DNA from: Verpa conica
Lineage: Eukaryota; Ascomycota; Pezizomycetes; Pezizales; Morchellaceae
Direction: 5' to 3'
NCBI GenBank assembly: GCA_033030425.1
Contig: JAUFSD010000002.1
Span: forward strand, 186,001-250,000
DNA: 64,000 bases
Positions within the stretch are counted from its first letter, which is position 1, and every line of letters begins with the position of its first letter. The translations under genes and the position numbers were made by a program. The notes below the pieces were generated by a model that ran no database searches, was not told where the DNA came from, and saw only the letters and a list, made by a program, of their open reading frames with translations. Positions 11,426 through 23,169 of the stretch are shown here, one piece after another.

Positions 11426-12876
11426 CTACTTACACCTCTTCTCCACAATCCCGGCCCCATGCTCATCATACTCCTTCCTACTAATCCACAACTGATGAAA
11501 CGCCCCCAAGCTCGCCAAAATACTACCTCCCAACCAACCCGCATATCTTCTCTCTACACTATTCCCCGCCGCCATAACCCTAACCCTCGGCCCTGGAAAC
11601 GCCGCCGCAATCTCCGCATTGACGCGGTCGGTAAAGCCGTACAGTAGACTTCCGGCACCGGTGATCACCACGTTGTTCAGAATCAACTGCTTGAGCTCGA
11701 TGTCCACGTCCTTCATACTGGCGTGGATGAGGGCGTTGAGACCGAGTGTGGAGGACGGGTCTGGGTGCGTGGGGTAGGAGGTGAGCATGGAGGGCGGGTG
11801 GAAGATGCCCTCTGTGATACGGAAGCGCTCAGAGTTGAAGACGAGGTTGTAGCCGTCCGGGAACTCGAACGGGCGGCCGGTGGTTGCAAGGAGCGAGGTA
11901 GCGGCATCATGCGCGCTTGAAGAAGGGAGTGGCCCGGGACCTGTCCACACTTGCGCGGTGCATTCTTTGAACTCGGTCAGCACCCGCTCTTCCTGGAAGC
12001 GCTTGAAGCTCTCTGTCGGCTCCTCTCCGGGACCAAAGGTTCTGTATGTCGCTTCGGCGGGCTTCCAGGCCTCTACCGGCGACTTGCTGAGGACCTGGTA
12101 GTGGCTCGTTATTGGGATCCCTGCGCTGCCAAAGTAGGCTCTGATCTGGTCGCTTAGGAAGTTCCCCCCTAGTGGGGAGCGAGTGCATCCTTTTTTGAGA
12201 ACGAGGCCGTCGTGGATGGGCGTCACCGAGATGTTGGATGCGCCTACGTCAATAACGAGGCCTGTTGCTTTTCCGGATGCGAACCCGGCGCAGACACCAG
12301 CCTTGGCGAGGTAGAATGCTGGCACGTCGAATTCTTCGAACACAACCTCTATTGTTTTCTCACGGTTTTTGGAGGTGTTCCAGGAGGGCTCGGTCATGAG
12401 AAGAGGGTGCTCGGAGAGGGAGGTTGTAAGGCGGGAGGTAATGGCCGCGCGCCAGAGGAGAGGAGCAATGTCCCAATCAGCGACTACAATAATATATTAG
12501 TATAACTGAATAATTGCCCCCCCGTGAAAGAGAGGTGTCGTACCTATTCCATCACTCATGGGATTCCTAATCTCCATCCCCGGTCGTAACGCGTGTACGT
12601 CGTTGTCGCCAATAAACATCTTCCGCCCACCATCCTCTCCCGCTTCGTCAATGCACCCATAATCTGTCGGGATGACACTCTTTGGTGTGTCCTCTCCCGC
12701 AAAACCAGCGCGGGTCCACGCGGTACCTGGGTCTAGCACAATGGCCGAGATTTCATCTGTGGAGCGTTAGCGGATAACCCATCCCTAGCTTAAAGTTGGG
12801 GGGGGCTTGTACCTCCACCATACTCGACGGTTGAGGGAGCTTGATTCGAAGGGAGGGTTGGTTGGAGGTTTGACAT
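11426..12876 (-). CDS. ARP4: Actin-related protein 4
   Basis: Three exons, 12876-12813, 12756-12544 and 12483-11426, all with GT-AG introns in phase, give 444 aa. The actin fold is clear: the first phosphate loop region ([17 protein letters not shown], about residues 28-44), the second loop VIDVGASN at about 169, an adenosine-site [12 protein letters not shown], and the actin-like end [13 protein letters not shown]...W.SRKEYDE. Divergence from conventional actin, the short N-terminal extension and segments such as MTEPSWNT match the Arp4/BAF53 family. Arp4 is a nuclear subunit of the NuA4 acetyltransferase and of SWR1 and INO80 remodellers, where it pairs with actin and binds the HSA helix. 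Length is close to the yeast protein (489 aa). Conventional actin and other Arps fit less well. Confidence 0.9.
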
Positions 12877-13664
12877 GATGTTTGAAGAATCCAGTGGGAG
12901 GAGAATTGGGGATTGTGAGGGGGTCGTCAAGGGTCGTAGAGCTTCGGGGTGCTGTGTTGTTGTTCCCAGCTGTGGGGAAACGCGTTGGTGATGTGGGGCG
13001 CGATCGACGTTTGGTCTGGTCAGTCAGGGTAACACATCGTTTGGTGATGCTCTACTGGTCTATCACTCGGTGCGTTTTCATATCTGGGCTTCTTTACTAT
13101 CGATTGGGTATGATTGGGGGTTCTTGTAATAGTTTTTTATACTTTGTTTGTCTTTCATCTCATCTCTGGCTGATGGTTTGCTTCATAGGCCATCACTCGG
13201 TCATTTCACTCGCAGCTCGAATGATGAATGAATTAATCATAAGTACATGGAACCCAAGGGCCAGGTTACTCGAAATTGTGATACTCCATTTAATGGAGAT
13301 TATAATCTTAGAATCGACTATAGAGCGAGTTTAGTTATTCCCAAGTAGTCATCCCCTTCTATCGTCTATTCTATAGTGCCAATCAAGACTTAAAAAATTA
13401 TATAGTTACAAACAGCAGAAGCCATACATCAATGCTAATCTTAGCTATATAGAAGGAACTTACCCTTCATCCCACTCCATTTACCCCACAAATAGAGCTA
13501 TCATATAAATTAAGCCACATCAGAGAGAAGCACCTTTCTAGAAGAAACAACCCCGATTCATCCCACGGGGGGGTCTACACCATTTAATAGCAACACCAAT
13601 AAGACTTATACCCCCTCAACCCCCCCCAACCCACTCCTACACAACCACTCTCTCCCTACAAACC
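12877..13664. other. Divergent intergenic region, ARP4 and the 13.7-kb ORF
   Basis: Nothing coding is supported. The last 60 bases before 13665 are C/CT-rich with CAAACC just before the ATG, as in fungal promoters. Confidence 0.45.
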
Positions 13665-14138
13665 ATGTCCACCGAAACCTACTACGTCTACCTCTCACCC
13701 AACCCCACAACCGTCCCAGAATGGCACTACGGCTACTACCCACCACCCACAACACCCCTCCCCATCCAACCAAGATACACCCACAACCCCACACAACCAT
13801 ACATCCCCATCACACCCACCCAACCACATACACATAGAGTAACAGAAACATACATAGCCCAACACACAACACACCAGAACCCATATGTATGCATATCCGC
13901 CCCAACAAAATTAGCGCCTCAGACTATACACCAAAAACCACAGAAGAAGAAAAAGAAAAAGAACAAGAAGAAAAAGAATGAAGTTGACGCTATAGTTGGA
14001 ATATTAGTCCCGCAGTCTGTGCCTCAGCAGGTTTTGTGTGGGTGCGTTACGACCGTTCGTGTTCATGAGAAGATCGAGTACACGCGTTGGAGAGTGCTTG
14101 GTCGGCGTTCGGGTCTTGCGGCGGTTTTTGGGTTTTAG
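13665..14138 (+). CDS. Hypothetical Pro/Tyr/Thr- and Lys-rich protein
   Basis: A single open frame of 157 codons starts at an ATG in good context (ACAAACCATG) behind a CT-rich leader. The first 100 residues are rich in Pro, Tyr, Thr and His, followed by a Lys/Asn block (about 92-105) and a less biased C-terminus with GILVPQSVPQQV. I recognise no domain or signal peptide. It could be a lineage-specific gene or a chance frame in biased DNA. Confidence 0.3.
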   Translation: MSTETYYVYLSPNPTTVPEWHYGYYPPPTTPLPIQPRYTHNPTQPYIPITPTQPHTHRVTETYIAQHTTHQNPYVCISAPTKLAPQTIHQKPQKKKKKKNKKKKNEVDAIVGILVPQSVPQQVLCGCVTTVRVHEKIEYTRWRVLGRRSGLAAVFGF

Positions 14139-14739
14139 GTTGTGGGTGTTGTGGTGTATAATAGTGTTGAAGAGATGGGTAGACTTTAGTTGTCTTAGGG
14201 AGTATATATACGTTAAGAGATACTTCGTTATAATGCGTTCATAGGAAATACTGTTCACGGGTTTGGAGAAATACTCCTTTATTGTAGTCTCCGAGTGATT
14301 ACGTATGATTTATCCCGACGACTACTCTAAAGTGCTAGTAACCTCTGAATGCTATGAAGAGATGTATTACGTACGCCTTCTCAAACATGAAAATAGAAGA
14401 TATAAAGCACCATTAAAAGAATGTAAGAACAAACCAAACCAAGCCAATATTCACAACCCATCACTCGACCCCCCTCATTCACTCTTACAGAATTAACACA
14501 AAAAGATGCAATTCCGCTACGCTAAGAGTAACTATATGCATGACAAACCCAAACCCAAAGCCTACAAACCCAGCCCCTATTTTTTCATTAACTCAAGTAA
14601 CCCATACCCCCCTATACCCTTCCCAATACCACCCCGCTCCCCCCTCCCTACCAGCTACCCAAAACCAATAGGTGCATAATAAATAATATATAGACAAAAG
14701 AAACCCCCAACCAACCCAACCCACTCTAGAAGAAACTCA
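14139..14739. other. Convergent intergenic region
   Basis: Between the 13.7-kb ORF and the 3' end of GUP1. C/A-rich toward GUP1. I see no gene. Confidence 0.5.
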
Positions 14740-16817
14740 CTAACACTTCAAATTCACGCCCATTCTCGCCTCCTCCTCCCTGACCTCCAACATAACCTGC
14801 ACACCCACAAAAATACATCCACACACAACAACCATAAACACCAACCCTTCAAAGCTACCAAACACACCATGCGTCAAATCCCTCAACCCATCCATACCGA
14901 TCGCAAAGCCTACCAAATTCGCCGCCATCATCATTAAACAATTCGCCACCCCACCAAGCGCACACAGGACTCTATACAGCCCCTCTCTACCTGCGAACCT
15001 CTTCTTTGTGAAGATCCTCCTCGCAATTAGTTCTGGCAGGATAAATAGCACTATCATCCACCCCCACGCTAGTAGTTTGAAGCTCAGATCGTGCCACAGC
15101 GCCACAAACGTAAACACTACGACCATACACACCGCGGGGCGGTGGCCGCCTCCAAGTGGGATGTAGATGTATCTGACTATCCACCTATTGAAGCTGCGGT
15201 GCCAGGCTCTCCAGAAGCTGACGGCGGAGTAGTTGTTGCTCATGCACCGGAGCATGTTTTCTGGCGGGTCGACGCCATCTAGGAGACTCCAGAGTCGGAA
15301 GAAGCGCCATGGGATAAGGAGCTTCAGCCATATGATGTGGAGATTGAAGTACCCGATCATTGAGAGTTGTGCTGGGGTGTCGCCGGCCCAGGAGCCCCGA
15401 GAGGCTGTTTTGGAGATGGCGACGACGTAGGTGTAGTGTAGGATTATTTCCATAGTGAGGATGCTGAAGAATAGTCGGATAGCGTATTTCAGGACGTGGC
15501 GGGTGGGTCCTATTTTAGGGGAGGGGTAACGTTGCTATTATGGATTAGGTGTAGTCGTTGAAGGGGGCATAAGTGTTCAACATACCTGGTGTACGAAATC
15601 ATTGAAAGTTAGGATTGGTCCGGCTAGATATAGAGGTGAGTACAGGACGTAAGCCAGATAGCTTAGGAATCCGTAATCCTCATATTTTGCTGGGCCTTGT
15701 ATACGGTCCCTCTCAGATGCCTTTCCTGGTTCCAGCGATTTTTTCTTCACCTCCAACATCAGCCGCCGTTCCTCGTTGTCTTCGCGGTCCGCGGCTCCTC
15801 GACGGGCTTCTTCGTCGCTGCTTCGCGCAGGTGATGTGAGACTGTTACGTACCTCGAGAACAGAGCCTGCTTCGGCGGTAGGCGACTCATTACCCTCTTC
15901 GCGCTTCTTGGCAGCCCAGTAATGGTCAAGGTTGTACGAGATTAATCGCAACACAGTTATATTAAAGCTTAGATTCCACCTCGGCAGGAGACCCCCATTA
16001 TATGCGCGGTCCATTGCTTCCCCGACTCCTGCGCCCTCTCCAGCAATGAGCCATGGCAAGACCTTTGCAAACTTGTAGCCGTCGAAATACTCATTCGCGA
16101 ATAAAACCCCAATGTTGAAAATCCAGGTCAGGATCGGGTTTGCGATTGACGTGGGGTGGAAGAATGAGATGAGGTAGTTTCCAGTCAGGATCACCATGAT
16201 CTTGATGATGCTGAACGAGTGGAGGGCCGTCAGGAATATCAGTGCGAATATCACATCGAAGATGTTGCGACGGGTGATATTGTGACTAGCACGATACACA
16301 CTTGTTACCGGTGGCTGCGGGAATGCTACGGTGAACATGTAGTCGAATACTCGGCGGAGAACAAAATGGAGTGCTAGCACCGCGAATAGGATCGGCATGT
16401 TGGATCTGAATGACCGGAACTGCTGGTCAGAGTTATCAACCTTTCTTCCGGGAATCCATCCTGGTGATAAGAGATGCTGGTATTTCTGGTAGTTTGGATG
16501 CGACTCTGTTCCGGGAGTGTCAATAGTTATATTTTCTTGTTGTATAATCCGAGGAGCCAACCTTTAGAGACTTCATAGGCAACCTTGAACATGCTGGGGA
16601 CAGCAATCGCGAATACTACATAGTACAAAAAGAACTCTGGTGTCTTCCATCTGCTGGGACCCGCCTCCTCCCGGGCACGTTTACTCTCGCGACTCTCATC
16701 GGTGGAGCCAGAAGCTCTTGTTAGTGAGGGCGAAGAGCGCTTGGCAGTGCCCTCGGTGAATCTGGAGTCAAGGGTCTCGAGAGAGAGGATGTCGCGGATA
16801 GTGGAGAAGAGCCGCAT
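14740..16817 (-). CDS. GUP1: Glycerol uptake protein 1 / GPI-anchor remodelling O-acyltransferase
   Basis: Exons 16817-16562, 16505-15586 and 15534-14740, with introns of 56 and 51 nt, encode 656 aa. The product is collinear with yeast Gup1 (560 aa): the N-terminal TLDSRF segment, WKTPEFFLYYV, then PNYQKYQHLLSPGW and GRKVDNSDQQFRSFR, AGPILTFNDFVHQ, the MBOAT core WRAWHRSFNRW and IPLGGG, the catalytic His in FVALWHDLS (about residue 540), and the ending REEEARMGV.LKC. It has about ten membrane segments. Compared with yeast it carries a longer charged loop (about residues 270-355) before the AGPI segment. Gup1 is an ER membrane O-acyltransferase that puts C26 fatty acid on GPI anchors; the name comes from an earlier role in glycerol uptake. 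The 56-nt intron uses a GTTGGC donor, less usual than the others. Confidence 0.95.
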
Positions 16818-19067
16818 TTCGTGCGGGGGACTGGTGAAGGAGAAGAAGGGAAGACGGACAGAGGCTGCTCACCAAAGGAATGTATGGACTTCAAGTAGAG
16901 GAAGAGATCCACGGCGAGAGACCGAGGTAGGGGGCGTGTGAGCCGGTAAAGCAGCGGTAGAATCCAGGCACAGAGCCAACTATCAGCTGCCGCTTTGAGG
17001 ATTGAGGCTCTTCCACCGCCAAGGACTCAGGGGCCACAACACCAACTGGGGGCGCCGGTACCAGGTAAACTGCCATTCCGAGACAGAAGGTCACCCCGCG
17101 GCTCTTATGCGATTCTCTCGGCCACAATCCGGTTATCGCTTCGGGGGTACAAGCCCCCGGCTCCGAGCGGTCACGAGAATTATAAGGTAAGGCTTAGTAT
17201 TATCCTATTACTATTACCTTGTTATGGGAAAATAACCTTGAATCTTATAACCTTGAACCCGGCGCCACATAATCCTTGCATATTCGACCTTATCAAGGCT
17301 ATTCTGGGCATTCTTAGGCAAGAGCCCTGAACAACTGATACTACATGTATATGTAAATTTCCAACTAACGGGCATGCTTCCTACTACAGGCCTTTCCTCA
17401 CAACTACCATCCGAGAAAATCAGTAAACGTGTAATATTAGACGATACTATATAGTGATGAAATAGTACAGGAAGATGTGAATTTAGTAGTATGAAGTCTA
17501 GATTTAACTGATGCCCCACCTTACAATAATTGATTCATTGCGTGTATAAGAATATATCCCATAACCTACATAGACATGAATGTTAGAATTAACACCCTGT
17601 TCAGAAGACATCTAATTTCCTTCGTGTGAAAAAGCGGTTCCAATTTAACTTCCGAAACTTTAAAGTGCAGAAATTGGTTTTAGAAATTTATTCTGCTAGA
17701 GAAAAACGCCTACAGAGGGAGAGTTTTCTCTTCCTTCTTTATTGCTTACACATCATTCCTCCTTAGCATGAAGCTTATTCCCGAACCCTAGGTCTTAAGT
17801 ACCTTTAGTACTAATCTTCATGAGTTCGTCAGTTCCGGATAACCCTCTTTGACAAGAGCTGAATTCTGGTTACGCTTATTTCCTCGACTCGTTCATAACA
17901 GCAATTTGGTATAATGCTTAGGTCTTGGCACCAGTACCATACCTCCATGGCTTTAGTGTGTATCGTTGAGGGAAAATAGTGTGGAAATTCTCTAATTGGC
18001 GTGGGTTGTTCCTAGGATATGTTTCTCTCGTACTGCGATGGATTAGAGAACACCCCTAGAACTCTGATTGAAAAACTGAAATTTCTTTAGACATACAAGC
18101 AGCTAGAATATTCTCAACTCAGAAGCCGCCCTAGTAATTCACTAATATCTATTTGGGAGGGGGGGGGGGAGGTTACCGTTATTCTGATATTCTACCTCGC
18201 TTCTGTTTAGTATAAACGAAGGAATTACTCCCAAATACATGCTTCTGTTTACTAGTTTCTATAGAGAGTTAGGGGAACTACAGGGTTAGCGATAAAAAGA
18301 TTCTTTGAGCCGAAATTGACTGACCTCTAAACCCAATTATTTGAATAGGGAGTGTGAGTAATCCAGACTATTTTTACTTCAGGCAGACCTGCCATGACCA
18401 GAGGTTGACTTGGTTTGATTCTTTATTCATCGCCTGATCCATACTATTTAATGGTCTTGTCTGGCCATGGCCGGCCTAAGTCAACCTCTGTCCAGGATTT
18501 ATGTTATCAGCTAGGTATCATATGATTTCTTAGTTACAATTCCCAATATTCTCGGTAGCGATTCTCTTTTTCCACTTTTTCCCCGATATTCATGCATTGG
18601 TGATATATTCTGCGGTAATGCGGTGGAGTTATATAGATGTTTTGAATATATTCGAGTAGTTGACCTGTGTATACTGGTATACTTCTTTGGACGTGTGATT
18701 GCATTCGATATAGTGGAGATAACGAGCAAGTAAAAGACTGCGACGAGTGGCTGAGATGAGGTGATGATGGACGACAAAAAGATGAGGGTGACAGCGGGGT
18801 TGTGGTCTCTTTATACTGTCAAATCGACATGCTAGTGCGTCATATGATCGGCTTTTGCGCTAGTGGCACGGGTTAGCCAGCAGCTTAGAAGCTAGTAGAA
18901 CGTCAAAATCAAATACTAAGCACTTTAGAACAATAGTTATTGTATCTTTACAGTTCCGTCTCGTTTATGCTGGTGAGAAGAGACGATAGATAGAAAACCA
19001 AGCAAAAAAACTCCAAACCATATCTTCTCTAGTTTAAATGAACATACCATCATGTGCTAATCAAAAC
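16818..19067. other. Gene-poor region between GUP1 and the CorA-like gene
   Basis: About 2.2 kb with no supported gene. The first 300 bases are the GUP1 promoter side. From about 17.2 kb the DNA becomes AT-rich and looks like decayed repeat; it includes a G run at about 18161-18170 and the inverted repeat at 18399-18490. A frame at 18511-18777 (-) reads like a small secreted protein but lacks an ATG. Confidence 0.45.
18399..18490. repeat. 13-bp inverted repeat, 66-nt spacer
   Basis: CAGAGGTTGACTT at 18399-18411 is matched exactly by its reverse complement at 18478-18490. It may be a remnant of a fold-back element; no target duplication is seen. Confidence 0.6.
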
Positions 19068-21395
19068 CTATAGATATATATAGGTAAAAATACGTATGAT
19101 AAATATAGGAATTATATAGACCAACTGAAGCAACGGAGTTTCAGAATGGCAAAGGGAAATATAAAACGAGACCCCCAAAAGACAAACATGTGTAACCGGA
19201 ATCAAACAATATAGTTCCCTTACCTTTTTTGACCCCCAGTAAATGGGATCTAACCAGATCAATGAGTTGCGTAACTGTGGGATGAGGCGAAAAATTTCGC
19301 CAGCAATAGATAAACATAAATATATAAACATGAGAAGAAATGGAGTTGAGAAACGACCAACGTATGAGCGCTCAAGGGGCATAAAAGTGAATAGAAGCGC
19401 GATGAAAAGTGTGGCAATATCAAATACGGCCCGCCAAGATTGTCTCGGTACCTTAAAGAAGCGATAGATAGGGCCAGCAACGAGAGGTAAGATTATTGTT
19501 GCAAATGTTGTAGGGATTGCTACTTTCCAGTAGAGATCTAGGCTTAGCGGGTTTACTGCCGAGTTGAGTACCTCGAAGTTCATCCCAAAGAAGGACTAAA
19601 TGAGGAATAAAGTTAGATCTAAAGTTTGTAGAAACTGAGGTTTTCTTTAATAGAGGTAGCATACGTACCGAAACAAAGGAGAGGGGAATGAAGATTGAGG
19701 CAAGAATAGTTAAGATTTTTGTCCTCATGAGTTGTGCAATAGCTATATGATCGATGGCCTATAGTGATACGGGTTTAGTAAATAGTTCTGCGTTTACTTG
19801 CGGGTCCTGGATATTACCATTTGTTTACTCGACTTCGCCTCTTTCTTTAATTCCCCTGCCTTGTATTTGAGATACTCAAGATCATCTTTCACGATTTTGG
19901 ACAATTCAAAATCAGCACCAATATGTGTTGATAGCTCCCTAATTCTCTCGATAGCGGTTTCTAAAAGATAAGGCATCTCATTGAGGTAGTCTTCTATAAG
20001 GATAAGATATTCCACTTGAAACCTCGAGGGATGGTTCATAGCTTTGTATTTCTAAAGAATTTACTTATTTGCGTATTAGAAATTTTTTTTCTTCTCATGT
20101 AATATACTAGGAGGGATATAGTAAGGTTTACGGAATGGGAGTTTACCGCATGATGGATTCCTTCAGAAACTCCCTTTAAGAATTCAACCCCTTCTTGTAT
20201 GACTTGCAAGATTAAGTGCTGGAATGAAATAGACAAAATTTGAGCCCCTTGTGCAGTAGGATTCTTTTCAGGCAATCGATCGGAGAAGCCAACAAGGGAT
20301 TTTGTATTGTTAAAGAGGAAGAGGGCTTTAAGCACTGAATCTTCTGCTGAAACTAGATGTATTGAAACCGAATTAAACATAGGTCTGTGATTGTAGTGAC
20401 CTTTAGTTCCTAGAAGCTTCAAGCATCCTTGTAGTACCGGTGCAACATGAAACCAGGTGATCTCCTTAACAAGTGTTCTAGACGGAACTATAGCTTTTAA
20501 TCAATATGGTGTTAGTTTAGTTTATTTTTATGACCTAAATTGACTCTGGGTTATTTTTGGCACGTACTATTAGAGGATCTTGAAGGTAATTCAATATTGG
20601 ATTGAGCAGCCGGGAGTGTTCTGACCTCCAGGGCCATCTTTGGTGGGCGATTTCTCAAAAATTCCGATGGATCAGTATCCCAGATGACAACAAGGTGAGC
20701 TAACAATATGTTTTTATAAAGGCGGTGTAGTGGGCCTCCATATTCCTTCCGAAGGATTCCTGGGCTCATGCCAATAGTTGTTTCTAGGGGCCCACCAGGG
20801 TAATCTGTAGCCTGTAGTCTCGAGATAAGTCAGCTTATGATTGAAGATTTTATCAACTCTTCAAGAGTGGTACTAGACCTACACTATCTGTAATATAGCA
20901 TCGGAAGGGTTGGGATTCAAGGGTGGGTTTCCAACAACACCAGTACGATTGTCTTCCCAGATTTTTCCGAGCGTTCGGCCTAAACCCTGCGCATCCGTTG
21001 TCTCAAGGGACTTCAGTCCTGTAGCTGAGTGCCCTTTATTTTCTGTTTGTATTGTTAAAATAACTCTAGAGCGCCACAGGTGAATAATCATATTGAAAAA
21101 TCCAATTGCCTTCATGAAAATAACTCCAAATATAAAACTCAGAGTGCATAAGGTCATAGAACTTGTGGTGGGAGCATGGTAAGGAAAAGTCGAGTTCCTC
21201 CACTAAACTTAATAATTCATCTTTAGGTGGCTTTGTTGCTTGGGTATAGCGCTTCAAGCTCTCCAAGGCACTTTTAGGACAAATTTCCTGAGTTTCGTAG
21301 GGTGGGGATACGCTTTTTGTTGTGCCACTCTCTAGATCTCGCTCACTCTGGTTTAATGAGGTATCCTGAGATAGTGAAGTGGCTGAGGTAGACAT
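19068..21395 (-). CDS. Fungal CorA-like Mg2+ transporter-type membrane protein, apparent 1-nt frameshift
   Basis: Exons: 21395-20885, 20811-20568, 20487-20147, 20051-19818, 19758-19669 and 19595-19068, all joined in phase by GT-AG introns of 72-95 nt, giving about 648 aa. The last exon junction creates FIPLSFVS-SFFGMNF: the end of CorA TM1 followed by the GMN selectivity motif. TM2 (YWKVAIPTTFATIILPLVAGPIY) follows, then several more hydrophobic segments. The preceding helix (EYLILIEDYLNE...LKKEAKSSKQM) matches the long stalk of CorA proteins. The N-terminal part contains ATDYPGGPLETT and EYGGPLHRLY. Exon 1 is 511 nt, one more than phase allows: the frame hits TAG near 21066 but continues coherently (RVILTIQTENKGHSATG) after removing one base. 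This is a disabling mutation or an assembly error. Substrate is unproven; many fungal members of this group are uncharacterised. Confidence 0.7.
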
Positions 21396-22120
21396 TGTGC
21401 TTGATAAAGGGCTCAGATGTTCGGGAATGTTATAGGTAGAGTGTGAGGAGGTGCTCTAGTCAAGCGTCGTCTTTGAAGCTGGTTATAGGGATGGAAAAGG
21501 GAAGAGAAGTGCTTATGAAAGATTTTCTCCTTGGCAGTAGTACATAGCTAAGAAAGGCTATAAATACTCGAGGATATAAGTGTTATTCTCACTCACCAGC
21601 CAAACCACTTGCATAGGGTAAGAAATATCCATGTATGATACCTAGAGTAGTTTAGGCTACAAATAAACTAGGCTCCAGACTGATCATATTCACCTGAATA
21701 TGTAAGTTTATCACCACAAGCCGGCCAGCCCGTACGCATGTACCAGGTTTAACGGTGGGATACTCTACCCAGACTCAGATCTGATAGGGTGGGTAAATGG
21801 GTATCGCATATTATAGCCAATGGCGCCACTGCATACGCTGTGCTACATTACCCCACTATACTTGCAAATTCTATAGTCACATATTAAGCAGAGTGTATTT
21901 TTGTTTCCCTTGGAAAACGCCCTGACCTCGTGTAGTAGCTTAACTAATAGCTACATGTAATCAACTGCAAACTGACTAATTAAACGAACAAGAGGGAGGG
22001 GAGGATTGCCGGAGTAAGGATACCTACATATTTACAAGATTTATTCTGTGATTTATGCGGTATCTAATAGCAGCCTGTTAAATTTTCGGCTCAACTTAGC
22101 TCTAATGACGTAGTATTGTG

Positions 22121-22184
22121 GTAAAAGGTACTGAATCGATTGTCTAAAAGATATATATGCTTCAACAAAGCGTACCCTAATATA
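22121..22184 (+). repeat. Dispersed repeat, copy A
   Basis: The first 30 bases match 48849-48878 at 27 of 30 positions, and similarity continues through ATATATGCT and ACCCTAA blocks, with an insertion of roughly 17-20 nt in the other copy. This is an old interspersed repeat of unknown type. Confidence 0.6.
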
Positions 22185-22224
22185 CACCGGCCACATAGTC
22201 GGTTTAGGGTAAGTTATATGCATG

Positions 22225-22270
22225 CGCTATAAGAATATGAAGCCCCGGTCCCAAGCGTATTCTTATAGCG
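22225..22270. repeat. 13-bp perfect hairpin
   Basis: CGCTATAAGAATA at 22225-22237 pairs with its exact reverse complement at 22258-22270 across a 20-nt loop. It ends two bases before the left target duplication of the MITE. Confidence 0.7.
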
Positions 22271-22280
22271 AAAGTCTATT

Positions 22281-22741
22281 ACGGCGGCCCGTATCTACCA
22301 AATACCAAAACACAAAGGCGAGCCCGTATGTTGCAACCCACCACACCCACAATCTAAGCTTACGGTGATTTAAATTATAAATTCCAGCTTAACTATACAA
22401 TACTAGGGTTAGGGATAAGAGAGTATATATGTAGTAAAATATATAAAACTTTGTATGAAATGTTGAAAGTAAAATCGCTTTTTGGTGGGTACATACCATG
22501 GTTGCCATATTGTTTACCCCAAGTTCATATTAGTGAATGACAAACAACCCCCAGAGTACACCTAGCTAAGCTAGTATTTTTACTTTGCTTCTTTATATTT
22601 TTTCCTACCAAGGAAATAATTGCTATAAATATTTATTGCCTGCATTAAGGGGAGGCTCTTTTCTGTTGGGCATGGTGGTTGTGGTTACAATAAGTTAGAT
22701 GTGGCAACTATCTTTGGTATTTGGTAGGTACGAGCCGCCGT
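22281..22741. mobile_element. Non-autonomous DNA transposon (MITE) with 8-bp target duplication
   Basis: The 29-bp left end (22281-22309, starting ACGGCGGC) matches the reverse complement of the right end (22713-22741) at 27 of 29 positions. The element is 461 bp. It is flanked on both sides by AGTCTATT: 22273-22280 and 22742-22749, an exact 8-bp duplication. The interior (403 nt) has no transposase-like frame, so it must be moved by an enzyme from elsewhere. An 8-bp duplication is typical of hAT elements and also occurs in P and Merlin; the ACGGCGG terminus is not the usual hAT CAGGG, so the superfamily stays open. Confidence 0.85.
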
Positions 22742-23169
22742 AGTCTATTGTAAGCAATTATGACAAAATGATGGATTGTAGCTTCTGTGGTATGTTTTCT
22801 TGGAGCGAAACGATTTATCATATTGGCTGTAATGAAGTCGAGAGTCTGAAGTAACCTAAGTAAGTATAAATGACAGTAGCTTTAATTTTGATTCTATGTA
22901 TTCAAATGTGGCCTTAAAAATCTACAAAAAACTTGGAGGGTGGATTTAGGTCTAGAAGTATCTGCCTCTTGCGAAGTAACATTGACTGTAGATGCCATTC
23001 AATAATTTATGGAATAGTGTGAATTAGTTCCTTCATATGAGAATTACCATGACCAACAGGGATAGCGCTGGAAACTTTACTGGGCCTTGTAATTTATTTG
23101 GTATAAGATAATTATCTTTTAATTCCCGACTCCATAGCGCCAACAACGAAAAGTATATGAACATCACAT

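Larger units (their letters stand above)
21396..23169. other. AT-rich intergenic region with transposon insertion
   Basis: Between the CorA-like start and the CENP-K-like 3' end (both genes -). It contains the dispersed repeat at 22121-22184, the hairpin at 22225-22270 and the MITE at 22281-22741. No coding sequence is supported. Confidence 0.6.

Noticed and set aside
17600..18400. Possible rRNA or transposase remnant in AT-rich DNA
   Set aside because: No conserved rRNA core or transposase motif could be recognised on either strand.
18511..18777. Small secreted protein with signal-peptide-like start
   Set aside because: The only start is TTG; no ATG precedes the hydrophobic segment, and no intron obviously supplies one.
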